From Nitrospirota bacterium (GTDB lineage: Bacteria > Nitrospirota > Thermodesulfovibrionia > SZUA-242), in NCBI GenBank assembly GCA_003235715.1, contig QJVM01000020.1, positions 1 to 34,977 on the forward strand: a stretch of 34,977 nt of DNA. The letters run 5' to 3'. Both the position numbers and the translations under genes were made by a program. Shown here piece after piece: positions 16,899-25,845 of this stretch. How positions within the stretch are numbered: position 1 is the first letter of the stretch; each line of letters opens with the position of its first letter. The notes beneath the pieces are model-generated. The model had not been told where the DNA came from. It worked only from the letters and a program-made list of their open reading frames with translations, and made no database searches.

Positions 16899-18808
16899 TT
16901 CCTGTTCTTCACGCGTCTTTCGCGGTCATAGCCAAAGGCCTGATGGCATCCCGGCGCGCACCGCCCGCCGGTTTCCGTCTTCGTGAACCCCACAGGGAGC
17001 GGCCATCCTCCAAAGGGCACCGCGTCCCGGATGTGCCGGGGATTGTTGGTCCCGTGGGCATCGTGACAGGCCCGGCAGGTTCTCCCCTTCTCCTCCTTAT
17101 GCACGTGAACATAGTGGAGGTTCTCCTTGCCGTTGCGGAATCCGGTCAGGGTGGTGGTGTACTGCTCGTCCACCAGGGTATTGGCATGGCAGTTGAAACA
17201 GAGTCCGTAGTTCTTGGGGTCATAAGGCGCGTAGAACTTCTCGGGGAAGTACTTTACGAGCATCCGGAAATTGTCCGACCCGTGGGTATTGTGGCAGGAA
17301 CTGCAGTCCCCCTGCTTGATGGGGCCATGCAGGATCTTGCTGCTTTCGATATAGGACTTGATATCCATAATCTCCTTGCCGTCCTTCTCGAGCTTCTTGT
17401 TGTGACAGCTGAAGCAGAGTTCCATGGGCTGCTTGTTCAGCTGACGGGGGAAGTCCGAGGCGTGCGGCGTATGACAGCTCAGGCACTCCTTTTCCTGATT
17501 GAGCGCACCGTGCTTGACCTTGGCCTTGGCGATATTCTCGAGCTTCTTCTCATGACACTTACCGCAGAGCGCCTTGTTCTTCTCGGCCAGCAGCGTATAC
17601 GGGAAGTTGGAGGCGTGGGGGCTGTGACAATTGGCACAACTTTCCTTGGCCGGCTTGTGCGGATGCTTCCGGTCCATCTCCTCGGCCTTGTCCTCGTGAC
17701 AGGAGAAGCAGATGCTGTTGACCGGCCCGAGCAGGAGGCTGGGCTCGTCACTCTCGTGGGACAGGTGACAGATGGCGCAGGCGCCGGCGGCCGCCGGACC
17801 ATGGACATAATCCGCCTGAACGATCTTTCGGTCATGGCAGGTAAAGCAGAGCGTCTGCACACCCTCCTTCAGAAGGAAGGGTTGGCCCGACTCGTGGGCA
17901 TTGTGGCATGAGAAACATTTGCCATCCTTCACGGGCTTGTGGACCGTGGGCTTGGTCGTATGATCCGCATGGCAGGAGAAGCACAGGTCGGGGCCGTCGG
18001 CCGAAAGGATCATTCGCGTATCCGAGGCATGGGGCTTGTGACAGGTGCCGCATTTGCCTTCCCGGATGGGTCCGTGTTTGGTTTTGCCTGCGTGCTCCTT
18101 GTGGCATTCATAACAGAGTTTCGGATAGGCCTCCTTCATCAGGTGAGGCAAATCCGTGGAATGCGGCGCGTGACAGTCCTTGCAGTTGGTCTTTTCAGGC
18201 GTGCGGTGGCCCACCTGGCCCGCAAACCCCTTCTGATCATGGCAGCTGAAACAGAGGGCATTGGACTCCTGCTTCAGCATGCCGGGAAATTTGGCCAGGT
18301 GGGGATCGTGACACCTGGAACAACCCTTGGAAATCGGAACATGAATAATCGTACGCGTGAAATCGTTGCCCTGGTGGCAGGAATAGCAGAGGTCAGCTTC
18401 ATGCCGCACAAGAAGTTTCGGATAATTGGACCCGTGAGGGTTATGACAGCTTGAACAACTCTCCTTGATGCCGGGATGGGCCAGCGCCTTGTAGGGTTCG
18501 TCCTTATGGCAGTCCACGCAGAGGGCCGGTACCGGAGCATCGAGCCCGAAGCGAGCCGTCCCGCCCGGATAGGCATACGGGGCGGTCAGGGCATGTTCCT
18601 CCGTGTGGCACGTGGCACATCCCTTGGACATGCCCTTGTGGCCAAAGGCCATTCCCTGGAACTCCTTGTGACACCCCGTGCAATCCTGCTGGGCGGCCTC
18701 GGTTTCACAGGGTAATACCGGGCCCAAAAGAAACAGAAGGGCCAGAAACCAGATCACCCGGCCCGGGGCACGCCTGCTGACCGAGGTCTTCAAAACGGTT
18801 CGTTTCAT
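16895..18808 (-). CDS. 23-heme c-type cytochrome (paired-CXXCH family)
   Basis: A 637-residue exported protein with a signal peptide (hydrophobic RVIWFLALLFLLGPVLP). I count 22 CXXCH motifs and one CX3CH motif (CAPGCH, residues 617-622), so up to 23 c-type hemes, one per roughly 28 residues. Motifs alternate between CxxCHxPHxS and LCFSCHxxK forms, the repeat pattern of the paired-CXXCH (doubled CXXCH) family found in metal- and sulfur-reducing anaerobes. Such proteins carry electrons across the periplasm or to the cell outside. GAGAGGA lies about 8 nt before the ATG. A sigma-70 promoter and a hairpin-rich leader lie upstream, and two TPR proteins follow in the same operon. The physiological donor and acceptor are not evident. 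Confidence 0.95.
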   Translation of the reverse strand: MKRTVLKTSVSRRAPGRVIWFLALLFLLGPVLPCETEAAQQDCTGCHKEFQGMAFGHKGMSKGCATCHTEEHALTAPYAYPGGTARFGLDAPVPALCVDCHKDEPYKALAHPGIKESCSSCHNPHGSNYPKLLVRHEADLCYSCHQGNDFTRTIIHVPISKGCSRCHDPHLAKFPGMLKQESNALCFSCHDQKGFAGQVGHRTPEKTNCKDCHAPHSTDLPHLMKEAYPKLCYECHKEHAGKTKHGPIREGKCGTCHKPHASDTRMILSADGPDLCFSCHADHTTKPTVHKPVKDGKCFSCHNAHESGQPFLLKEGVQTLCFTCHDRKIVQADYVHGPAAAGACAICHLSHESDEPSLLLGPVNSICFSCHEDKAEEMDRKHPHKPAKESCANCHSPHASNFPYTLLAEKNKALCGKCHEKKLENIAKAKVKHGALNQEKECLSCHTPHASDFPRQLNKQPMELCFSCHNKKLEKDGKEIMDIKSYIESSKILHGPIKQGDCSSCHNTHGSDNFRMLVKYFPEKFYAPYDPKNYGLCFNCHANTLVDEQYTTTLTGFRNGKENLHYVHVHKEEKGRTCRACHDAHGTNNPRHIRDAVPFGGWPLPVGFTKTETGGRCAPGCHQAFGYDRERRVKNRK

Positions 18809-18875
18809 CGCGACTATCCTCTCCCCCAGGGCTCTCAGGGTTTTGAGAAAATCCGGGGTCCTGTTGGTTTGGATA

Positions 18876-18894
18876 CGAACTCTCCACGAGTTCG
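18876..18894. repeat. perfect inverted repeat in the leader of the 23-heme cytochrome operon
   Basis: CGAACTC (18876-18882) and GAGTTCG (18888-18894) are complementary with a 5-nt spacer. It lies 68 nt upstream of the cytochrome start and within the predicted transcript. It could be an operator or an RNA hairpin. Confidence 0.5.
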
Positions 18895-18959
18895 GGAATA
18901 CGACTCGAACGTGAAAACAATCTGCTTATCTGGGGGCGCCGGCCAACGGCCCGACCAAG

Positions 18960-18975
18960 CCGGGTCTTCACCCGG
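18960..18975. repeat. short hairpin near the predicted cytochrome transcript 5' end
   Basis: CCGGGT-cttc-ACCCGG forms a 6-bp stem with a 4-nt loop, just downstream of the promoter's expected start (about 18979, minus strand). It might protect the 5' end of the mRNA. Confidence 0.3.
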
Positions 18976-18985
18976 GCACTCGGGC

Positions 18986-19014
18986 ATGTTATGAAATGTT
19001 AACCGGGTTGTCAA
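18986..19014 (-). promoter_or_regulatory. sigma-70 promoter of the 23-heme cytochrome operon
   Basis: On the minus strand, TTGACA (19014-19009) and TAACAT (18991-18986) are 17 nt apart, a near-consensus housekeeping promoter. Predicted start near 18979 gives a leader of about 170 nt. Confidence 0.65.
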
Positions 19015-19162
19015 TTCATCGCCCCCCTCTTGACGACAAATCCTCTATCGCTGCACAAAAATGACCGCTGACCGAGAAGGAAAGCGTATAATTTCGGGAC
19101 AGGCAGGACCAGCTGAGGCGAGGAGAACAAACCTCGCAAGCGCCGGTTCCCATTATACAATC

Positions 19163-20533
19163 ATGGAAATTATCAAATCCACAAGGGAGTTCATTGTTGC
19201 AGGCCTGTGGAAACAGGACCTGTCCACTCTTTCAGGCTGGCAACGGCGCCTATACCGATACCTTCGCCTGCTCTTTGCGGCCGTCTATGAATTTGGCGAA
19301 GGCGTACTTTCTCTTCGGGCCACGGGCCTGGTCTATTCCACGCTCCTTTCCCTGATACCTCTGCTCGCCGTGGTTTTTTCGGTTCTCAAGTCCTTCGGCA
19401 TCCACAACAAGCTCGAGCCTTTCTTGACCACGCTCGTCACACCGCTCGGGGCCCGGGGCCCGGAACTTCTGGACCATATCCTCAGTTTTGTCGACAACCT
19501 GCGGGTGGGCATGCTTGGGACCGTCGGCGTGCTCACGCTCTTCCTTTCCATTGTTTTCCTTATCGAAAAGGTGGAGGATGCCTTCAACCACATCTGGCGA
19601 ATCCGTAAACCCAGAAGCATGGTGCGCAAGGTGAGCGATTACCTGAGCGTGGTGGTCATAGGGCCGTTTCTCCTGGTGTTTTCGGTGGGGATCTTTGCCT
19701 CGCTCAAGAGCACCTACATGGTCCAGGAGTTTCTGGCCATCGAACAGATGGGCCGGGTCATGGCGCTGGTCACCCGCCTCATGCCCTATCTCAGCGTCTC
19801 GCTGGCCTTCACGTTCTTTTACATGTTCATCCCCAATACCGCGGTCCGCTTCCGGTCCGCCTTTGTGGGAGGACTGGTGGGCGGCATTCTCTGGCTGGTG
19901 GCCGGGTGGATCTTCACGGCCTTCGTGGCTTCGTCTTCCCGGTACGACATTATTTATTCCGGGTTTGCCATTCTCGTGCTGTTCCTGATCTGGCTCTACG
20001 TGGCCTGGACCATCACCCTTGTGGGCGCCGAGGTGGCCTTCCTGCACCAGTATCCCGAGGCCTGCATCAAGTACGCGCCGCGTGACTTCGATTCTCCTCT
20101 GGAAAGGGAATTCATCGTTCTGGCCATCATGCGTGAGGTCGGACTCCGTTTCAGGCGGGGTCTGGACCCTCTGTCTTCCCTGGATCTCAGCAGAATCCTG
20201 AAGGTTCCCGAGTGGGAGGTCCGGGCCATTGTCGACCGGTTGATCAAGGCGGGCCTGGTTCACGAATTCGAAAAGGACCCCGTTCAGGTGCTTCCTGCAG
20301 CCCCCCCCGCCCGGATTCCGCTCAAGAGCATTCTCGATGCCGTCCGGGTTTCGCACGGCAACCTTGAGACCTTTCTCGAGGAGAACCGCGGCTACGAAGG
20401 AAGCATGGTGCCTGAACTGCTCCGGAAACTGGACTGCTCCCTCGAAAGGGCCCTCAAGGACATGACGCTCGAGGACCTCGTGGGCCGCGACCTGCCCGAG
20501 GCCCCCGCCCCTCCCACCTCCTGCCGGGATTAG
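19163..20533 (+). CDS. YihY/BrkB-family inner-membrane protein (UPF0761) with C-terminal winged helix
   Basis: A 456-residue protein of the YihY/virulence-factor BrkB family. The N-terminal 290 residues hold six or so transmembrane segments, including ATGLVYSTLLSLIPLLAVVF (the family's RATxLxYxTLLSLVPLL signature), MLGTVGVLTLFLSIVFLIEK and FAILVLFLIWLYVAWTITL, then VGAEVAFLHQY. The C-terminal cytoplasmic part contains a winged-helix-like segment (LAIMREVGLRF ... ILKVPEWEVRAIVDRLIKAGLVHEF). Molecular function is not established; it is not RNase BN. The ATG at 19163 is favoured over 19061 because a TATAAT at 19087-19092 would place the mRNA start after 19061; no strong ribosome site is seen. 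Its stop overlaps the convergent glcD by 4 bp. Confidence 0.88.
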   Translation: MEIIKSTREFIVAGLWKQDLSTLSGWQRRLYRYLRLLFAAVYEFGEGVLSLRATGLVYSTLLSLIPLLAVVFSVLKSFGIHNKLEPFLTTLVTPLGARGPELLDHILSFVDNLRVGMLGTVGVLTLFLSIVFLIEKVEDAFNHIWRIRKPRSMVRKVSDYLSVVVIGPFLLVFSVGIFASLKSTYMVQEFLAIEQMGRVMALVTRLMPYLSVSLAFTFFYMFIPNTAVRFRSAFVGGLVGGILWLVAGWIFTAFVASSSRYDIIYSGFAILVLFLIWLYVAWTITLVGAEVAFLHQYPEACIKYAPRDFDSPLEREFIVLAIMREVGLRFRRGLDPLSSLDLSRILKVPEWEVRAIVDRLIKAGLVHEFEKDPVQVLPAAPPARIPLKSILDAVRVSHGNLETFLEENRGYEGSMVPELLRKLDCSLERALKDMTLEDLVGRDLPEAPAPPTSCRD

Positions 20534-21876
20534 TCGGGAAAGACCTTGCCCGGATTCATGATCCCGGCCGGGTCGAAGACCTTCTTGATGTGTTTCATGA
20601 GGGAGATCGAAACCGGGTCCAGTTCCATGGACAGATAGGGCTTCTTCGTGAGCCCCACCCCGTGTTCGCCTGAGAGGGTCCCCCCGAGGTCAAGGGTATG
20701 GACGAAGACCTTTTCCACGAGGGCCCTGGCCCGGCTGTACTCCTCCGTGTTCGTGCGGTCGGTCATGATGTTCACATGGATGTTCCCGTCTCCGGCGTGC
20801 CCGAAACTCGCAATCAGAATCCCTGATTCCCGGGAAAGGGCATCGAGCCGATCGAGCATCTCGGGAATCCGGCTTCGGGGCACCACGATGTCCTCGTTGA
20901 TCTTGGTCGGACGAAGGCTGTAAAGGGCCGGCGAAATCGACCGCCGGGCTTCCCAGAGTTTTTCTGCCGCCGCCGATGTGCGGGCCACCGTGACGGTCCC
21001 CCCGAGTTCGGCACAGACCTCTTTCACCTTCTCCAGGTCAGGGCCGACCACGTAACCCGGACCGTCCAGTTCCACCAGCAGCAGTGCTCCCGTAACCGGC
21101 AGGCCGCTGGGCCGGAATTTCTCCACGGCCGAGAGGCTGTGCTGGTCCATGAGTTCCAGGGTTCGGGGCAGGACCCCGGAGTGAATCACGGAACTCACCG
21201 CCTCGGCGGCGGTCCTGGCGTCCGGGAAGTGGGAGGTCAGGGTCATGACCTGTTCCGGTTCAGGCAGGATCTTCAGCAGAACCCGGGTGACAAAGGCGAG
21301 GGTTCCTTCGGAACCCACCAGAAGACGCGTCAGGTCGTACCCGACCACGCCTTTGGCTGTTCTCACCCCTGTCGTGGTCAGAGAGCCGTCCGGCAGCACC
21401 AGCTCAAGCCCGAGCACATAGTCCCGGGTCACCCCGTACTTGATGGCCCTCGGCCCTCCGGCACCGGTGGCCACATTGCCGCCGATGGTGCAGAAGTTCA
21501 GGCTGGCCGGGTCCGGCGGATAGAACAACCCCTTATCCTTGAGGGCACGCTGAAACCTGCCGTTGACCACGCCGGCCTCCACCACGGCGACCAGGTTGTC
21601 CGTATCGATCTCCATGATACGGTTCATCCGTTCCAGTGAAACGATCACCGAGGGCTGTTCTCCGGGCACAGCCCCTCCCACCATCCCGGTCCCGGCACCC
21701 CTCGGCACCAGGGAAAGCCCCTCCTCGTAAGCCAGGCGCACCAGCTCGACCAGGTCCTGGGTACTGCCGGGAAAGGCCAGGGCGGTGGGCCGGCCCTCCA
21801 GTTTCGACGCATCGTAACCGTAGACCAGGAGGTCCTCAGGTTCAGCGGAGACAAAAGGAAGTCTGTCTATGCGCAT
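20530..21876 (-). CDS. FAD-linked oxidase, GlcD-like (glycolate / D-lactate dehydrogenase subunit)
   Basis: A 448-residue flavoprotein of the VAO/PCMH superfamily, oxidising 2-hydroxy acids such as glycolate or D-lactate. The FAD-binding domain shows PRGAGTGMVGGAVPG, then GGNVATGAGGPRAIKYG and the VLGLELVLPDG strand; the C-terminal cap shows FGHAGDGNIHVNI and GTLSGEHGVGL. It is a single subunit: no GlcE or iron-sulfur GlcF is next to it, so the electron acceptor is unclear (another flavoprotein such as EtfAB, or quinone). It is separated by 18 bp from the upstream yfbR gene and is likely co-transcribed with it, cysK and recN. Confidence 0.9.
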   Translation of the reverse strand: MRIDRLPFVSAEPEDLLVYGYDASKLEGRPTALAFPGSTQDLVELVRLAYEEGLSLVPRGAGTGMVGGAVPGEQPSVIVSLERMNRIMEIDTDNLVAVVEAGVVNGRFQRALKDKGLFYPPDPASLNFCTIGGNVATGAGGPRAIKYGVTRDYVLGLELVLPDGSLTTTGVRTAKGVVGYDLTRLLVGSEGTLAFVTRVLLKILPEPEQVMTLTSHFPDARTAAEAVSSVIHSGVLPRTLELMDQHSLSAVEKFRPSGLPVTGALLLVELDGPGYVVGPDLEKVKEVCAELGGTVTVARTSAAAEKLWEARRSISPALYSLRPTKINEDIVVPRSRIPEMLDRLDALSRESGILIASFGHAGDGNIHVNIMTDRTNTEEYSRARALVEKVFVHTLDLGGTLSGEHGVGLTKKPYLSMELDPVSISLMKHIKKVFDPAGIMNPGKVFPD

Positions 21877-21894
21877 ACCGATCAGCCGAGCCTG

Positions 21895-22494
21895 TCAATC
21901 CAGCTCGTCCAGAGTGAGCTTGAAGCTGGGCACAAAGGTGTCCAGAAAATAGCGAACCTCGGGGAGTTCCATTTCTTCCAGGGCCAGTCGGGTGGCCCTC
22001 TCGGCCTTCGAGAACTCCGTGTTTCCGGCACTCAACTCCTCAAGGCATTTCAGATACGCGCAGATCTTGTCCGCGGCCCGGACCAGTTCCATGTGTTCCT
22101 GGTCCGACGCGTCCGGAAAGAATACGGGCATGAATTCTTCCCGAAGCGGTTCCGGGAGCATGTGCAGGAGCCGTTCGGCGGCAACTTTCTCGATACCCTT
22201 GTACGCCTGCTTAATGGCCGGGTTAAAGTGCTTGATGGGTGTCGGAAGGTCCCCGGTGATCACTTCGCCCGCGTCGTGATACAGGGCCAAAAGGGCCGTC
22301 CGGTCAGGCGCCGCATCTCCTCCGAAGACCTGCTTTCGGATCACGGCCAGGCCATGGGCGATCATGGCCACCCGGTGACTGTGTTCCTGGATGCTCTCGG
22401 GGTGGGTATTCCGCATCAGACTCCATCGCCGGATGAGTTTCATCCGTGAAAGGTAGGCAAAGAAATGGCTTTGTTCCCCGCTGCGAGAATTCAC
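21895..22494 (-). CDS. yfbR: HD-domain 5'-deoxynucleotidase YfbR
   Basis: Closely resembles E. coli YfbR, which removes the 5'-phosphate from deoxyribonucleoside monophosphates. Shared segments are SHFFAYLSRMKLIRRWSLMRN, the metal-binding HSHRVAMIAHGL and LYHDAGEVITGDLPTPIKHFN, then KICAYLKCLEELSAGN and TFVPSFKLTLDE at the C-terminus. The frame opens with GTG at 22512; a second GTG at 22494 gives 199 residues, the E. coli length, and AGGGTGA lies 7 nt upstream, so it is chosen. With a dGTPase and this enzyme, the window encodes two dNTP/dNMP-removing HD proteins, in separate operons. Confidence 0.93.
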   Translation of the reverse strand: MNSRSGEQSHFFAYLSRMKLIRRWSLMRNTHPESIQEHSHRVAMIAHGLAVIRKQVFGGDAAPDRTALLALYHDAGEVITGDLPTPIKHFNPAIKQAYKGIEKVAAERLLHMLPEPLREEFMPVFFPDASDQEHMELVRAADKICAYLKCLEELSAGNTEFSKAERATRLALEEMELPEVRYFLDTFVPSFKLTLDELD

Positions 22495-22605
22495 GTCCCT
22501 ATCACCCTGCACGACCGTCGGTGTTCATGGGAAGTCGGGCCGGCGCTCCCGGTTCTAGATGCCGGGGAAAAAGCTCTTCCTGCCGGTTCGACGAAAGGTA
22601 AAGGC

Positions 22606-23526
22606 TCAAGGGCGTTTGAACAGGCCGGTGCTCAGATACCGGTCTCCACGGTCGGGGAAGATTACGACCACCCTCTTTCCCCGGCCAAGCTTCTTCGCGG
22701 TCTCCAGGGCCGCCCAGGCAGCGGCGCCCGAGGAGATTCCAAGGAGCAATCCCTCTTCCAGGGCAAGACAGCGGGTCATTTCCGCAGCCGCGTTATCTTC
22801 CACCGCCATAACCTCGTCATAGACCTCGGTATTCAGGACCTCGGGCACGAACCCTGCCCCGATCCCTGCAATCTTGTGAGGTCCGGCCTTTCCGGTCTGG
22901 AGCACCGGCGACCCGGCCGGCTCCACCGCCACAATCTTGATCCTGGGATACTTTTCCCGGAGCACTTCGCCCACGCCCGTGATCGTGCCCCCGGTACCCA
23001 CCCCGGCCACAAAGGCATGAATGGGCCCGGTCACAGCGCCGAGAATCTCCCGGGCCGTGGTCCGCCTGTGAACCTCGGGATTCGCCGGATTCTTGAACTG
23101 CTGCGGCATGTACCAGTCCGGGTTCTCGCCCATAAGTTCTGAGGCCCGCTGAACCGCCCCGCTCATCCCCTTGGCGCCCTCGGTCAGCACCAGCTCCGCC
23201 CCAAAAGCCTCCAGGAGCTGACGCCGTTCCATGGTCATGGTATCCGGCATGGTGAGAATCATCCGGTATCCCTTGACCCGAGCGACCATGGCCAGCCCGA
23301 TCCCGGTATTGCCGCTCGTGGGCTCCACAATGGTCCCGCCGGGCTTAAGACGTCCGGCCGTTTCGGCCGATTCGATCATGGCCAGTGCAATCCGGTCCTT
23401 GACCGATCCCCCCGGGTTGAATCCTTCGAGCTTGGCCAGGACCTCCGCGCTCTCCTGGCCGACCACCTTCCTCAAGGGGACGATGGGAGTTCCCCCGATA
23501 TAGTCCAGGATCTTTTCTCTGATCAT
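22606..23526 (-). CDS. cysK: cysteine synthase (O-acetylserine sulfhydrylase)
   Basis: A 306-residue fold-type II PLP enzyme making cysteine from O-acetylserine and sulfide. The PLP lysine is K43 in [12 protein letters not shown], substrate loop [13 protein letters not shown] (68-80), phosphate-binding [13 protein letters not shown], and ISSGAAAW near the C-terminus. CysM is a close paralogue and cannot be excluded by reading alone; the general pattern is CysK. Its ATG overlaps the recN stop by 4 bp (ATGA), giving translational coupling with a DNA-repair gene, an arrangement with no obvious functional link. Confidence 0.93.
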   Translation of the reverse strand: MIREKILDYIGGTPIVPLRKVVGQESAEVLAKLEGFNPGGSVKDRIALAMIESAETAGRLKPGGTIVEPTSGNTGIGLAMVARVKGYRMILTMPDTMTMERRQLLEAFGAELVLTEGAKGMSGAVQRASELMGENPDWYMPQQFKNPANPEVHRRTTAREILGAVTGPIHAFVAGVGTGGTITGVGEVLREKYPRIKIVAVEPAGSPVLQTGKAGPHKIAGIGAGFVPEVLNTEVYDEVMAVEDNAAAEMTRCLALEEGLLLGISSGAAAWAALETAKKLGRGKRVVVIFPDRGDRYLSTGLFKRP

Positions 23527-25208
23527 GACGCTCTCCTTCTCCGCCGGCCGGCTCCTTGGGCTATTTTATCAGCAGTGGCCGAAGCCAGCAGCTCACGGGC
23601 GTGGCGAAGGGAGGCCTCGGTGTGGGTTCCACTGAGCATCCGCGCCATCTCGTGAACCCGGTCCTCCTCCTCCAGGACCCGGGCGGTAATGGCCACCGTG
23701 CCTGCCGATTTCTTCTTTTCAATCGCAACATGGCGATCCGCATAACACGCGATCTGGGCCAGATGGGTCACGCAGATCACCTGGTGAACCCGGCCGATCC
23801 GGGAGAGCCGCTGGCCCAGGGCGCCTGCCGTGGCCCCTCCGATACCTGCGTCAATTTCGTCGAAAACCAGAACCGGCGTTCCGCTTCCCATAACCGTCTT
23901 GATCCCCAGCATCACGCGGGACATCTCGCCGCCGGAAGCCACCCGGTTCAGAGGCCGCACGGTTTGCCCCTGATTGGCGGAAAACAGGAAATGGACGCCG
24001 TCATGACCTGACGGTCCTTCAGGGGCCTCCTCCAGAAGGATCTCGAATCGGGCATCCTTCATGTCCAGTTGGTGAAGCTCTGAGGTCACATCCCTGGCGA
24101 GTCTTGCCGCGACGGCCCTCCTCGCCACGCGAAGCTTTTCGCAGATTTCCTTGTAGGCGACCCTGCTCTCAGACACCCGTTCCCCGGCCCGGGAAAGGTC
24201 ATGCTCCAGGTCCTCGAGTTCCGTCAGTTCGATCCGGCACTTCTGGAGGTGGGCGAGCACCTCTTCAACCGTTGCCCCGTACTTCTTTCTAAGGCGGGAA
24301 ATCCGCTCCAGCCGAGAAAGGATCTCGTCGATGCTCCGGGGTTCTTCCTCGAGGGCCTCAAGGTAACGGGAAAGGAATGTGGTGACTTCTTCCAGAGGCG
24401 GCAGAAGCCCGCGTACCGAGTCCAGTTGTCCGGAAACCCCGGGGTCCGAAGCCTCCATGATCTCCAGGTTATGAATGACCCCGTTCACCTGGTCCAGGAC
24501 TCCACGCTCATCCTCTCGAAGGAGGCCATAGGCCTCCCGGGCCATGGTGGCCAGCTTTTCGGTGTTGGCCACACGAACCCGGTCGGTTTCCAGCTGTTCC
24601 TCCTCGCCCGGCTGCAACTCGGCCTCTTCGATTTCACGGATCTGGAACCTGAGAAACTCCTCCCTCTCAGTCCGGCTACGGTCCAGACCCTCAAGACGCT
24701 CGAGTTCTCTCCGGGCCTCTCTCAATTGAGAGAAGGCGGCTTCGCACTCTGTCAAGAGAGAACCCAGGCCCCCGGCTGTGTCAAGCAGTTCCAGCTGGGT
24801 CCCCTCGTCCAGGAGAGACTGGTGTTCGAACTGGCCGTGAATATCCGCCACCCTCATCCCGAAATCCTTGAGGGTTTTCACATTGATCAGGTCTCCGTTG
24901 AAATAGATGCGGTTGGCAGATGAGGCTGAAATCCGGCGTCGGATGACGAGTTCGGAATCCGGTTCCGCGCCCGCGGCCTCGACCAGGTCTCCGGGAATAT
25001 TCTCGAGCACGCCCTGAACCTGGGCGTATTCGCACCCTTCCCGGATCATTTCGTTGGCCGCCCGATCGCCCAGGAGAAGGCCCAGCGCCTCCACGAGAAC
25101 CGACTTACCGGCCCCGGTTTCCCCGGAAACGACGTTCAGGCCCGGCCCGAACTCAAGGGCGAGATCGCCGATCAGGGCAAAGTCATTGATCCTGAGTTCC
25201 CTAAGCAT
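23523..25208 (-). CDS. recN: DNA repair protein RecN
   Basis: An SMC-like ATPase acting in double-strand-break repair. The N-terminal Walker A is GETGAGKSV (29-37), followed by the RecN-specific [12 protein letters not shown], a coiled-coil middle (about 160-370), the ABC signature [15 protein letters not shown], Walker [14 protein letters not shown], and VTHLAQIA. At 561 residues it is normal length. CAGGAG lies 9 nt before the ATG. The promoter region carries a TATACT -10 box directly abutting an 18-bp perfect palindrome, which suggests repressor control, as expected for a damage-inducible gene. cysK overlaps its 3' end. Confidence 0.96.
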   Translation of the reverse strand: MLRELRINDFALIGDLALEFGPGLNVVSGETGAGKSVLVEALGLLLGDRAANEMIREGCEYAQVQGVLENIPGDLVEAAGAEPDSELVIRRRISASSANRIYFNGDLINVKTLKDFGMRVADIHGQFEHQSLLDEGTQLELLDTAGGLGSLLTECEAAFSQLREARRELERLEGLDRSRTEREEFLRFQIREIEEAELQPGEEEQLETDRVRVANTEKLATMAREAYGLLREDERGVLDQVNGVIHNLEIMEASDPGVSGQLDSVRGLLPPLEEVTTFLSRYLEALEEEPRSIDEILSRLERISRLRKKYGATVEEVLAHLQKCRIELTELEDLEHDLSRAGERVSESRVAYKEICEKLRVARRAVAARLARDVTSELHQLDMKDARFEILLEEAPEGPSGHDGVHFLFSANQGQTVRPLNRVASGGEMSRVMLGIKTVMGSGTPVLVFDEIDAGIGGATAGALGQRLSRIGRVHQVICVTHLAQIACYADRHVAIEKKKSAGTVAITARVLEEEDRVHEMARMLSGTHTEASLRHARELLASATADKIAQGAGRRRRRAS

Positions 25209-25232
25209 GTAACAGGGCTCCTGTGGTCATTC

Positions 25233-25256
25233 AGTATACCTGAGCCCGGGCTCAGG
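25233..25256 (-). promoter_or_regulatory. recN -10 box and overlapping 18-bp palindromic operator
   Basis: CCTGAGCCCGGGCTCAGG (25239-25256) is a perfect 18-bp palindrome. The minus-strand -10 box TATACT (25238-25233) abuts it, so the palindrome fills exactly the -35/-10 spacer. The hexamer upstream is a poor -35. The site also lies 39 bp from the divergent DUF4416 gene, and may serve both. It matches no LexA consensus known to me. Confidence 0.6.
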
Positions 25257-25294
25257 ATTGCCCCTTCCGTGCTCTACGGATACCATAGGTCGTT

Positions 25295-25828
25295 ATGCAG
25301 AGGGAGGGCGCGAAGAATATCGTTCCGGTGCTTGGGTTCCTGGGCCTCATCTTTTCCGAGCGATGGAAACCGGGCGACGTATTACAGGAGCTTTCCCGGC
25401 GTTTCGGGCCCCTGGGCCTCGTAAGCCGCGTCATGAACTTTGAATTCACGGCCTACTACCTTTCCGAGATGGGATCCGACCTTTCGCGGCTCTTCTGTGA
25501 GATCCCGGGACTCGTGCCGGCGGATGCCCTGGTTCAGGTCAAAACAACAGCCCGACTGTTCGAGGCCGAACTCTCCGTGAATGGAAAGAGAACGGTGAAC
25601 ATCGATCCGGGCTACGTGGATGCCTTCAAGGTGGTTCTGCTCTCGGACAAGTACAGCGGGAGAAAGGTCTACCTGGGGCAGGGCTGTTACGCCGATGTGA
25701 CGCTCACCTTTTCATCCGGCACCTGGCAGGCCGGCAAGCGGGCCTTCCCGGACTTTCAGGACGGCCGGTATACCCCCTACTTTATGAAGCTCAGGGAGAA
25801 ATACCTCGAGCAGATGAAGGGGACCTGA
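25295..25828 (+). CDS. DUF4416 family protein
   Basis: A 177-residue soluble protein of unknown function. The patterns YYLSEMGSDLSRLF, VQVKTTARLFEAEL, RTVNIDPGYVDAFKVVLLSDK and VTLTFSSGTW fit my recollection of DUF4416, a family common in deltaproteobacteria and other anaerobes. There is no signal peptide, membrane segment or recognisable catalytic motif, though the many conserved Lys/Asp/Tyr residues suggest a nucleotide- or ligand-binding fold. It is transcribed away from recN and ends 18 bp before the convergent SGNH hydrolase stop. A short AGG lies 5 nt before the ATG. No function is proposed. Confidence 0.72.
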   Translation: MQREGAKNIVPVLGFLGLIFSERWKPGDVLQELSRRFGPLGLVSRVMNFEFTAYYLSEMGSDLSRLFCEIPGLVPADALVQVKTTARLFEAELSVNGKRTVNIDPGYVDAFKVVLLSDKYSGRKVYLGQGCYADVTLTFSSGTWQAGKRAFPDFQDGRYTPYFMKLREKYLEQMKGT

Positions 25829-25845
25829 CGCGGCGGCCCAAGGGC

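Noticed and set aside
16943..17911. Antisense frame of 322 codons opposite the multiheme cytochrome
   Set aside because: It arises from the repeated heme-motif codons read backwards; no independent support.
19250..20356. Antisense frame of 368 codons opposite yihY
   Set aside because: Composition is biased (His, Gly, Glu), no known motif, and it lies entirely within a confident gene.
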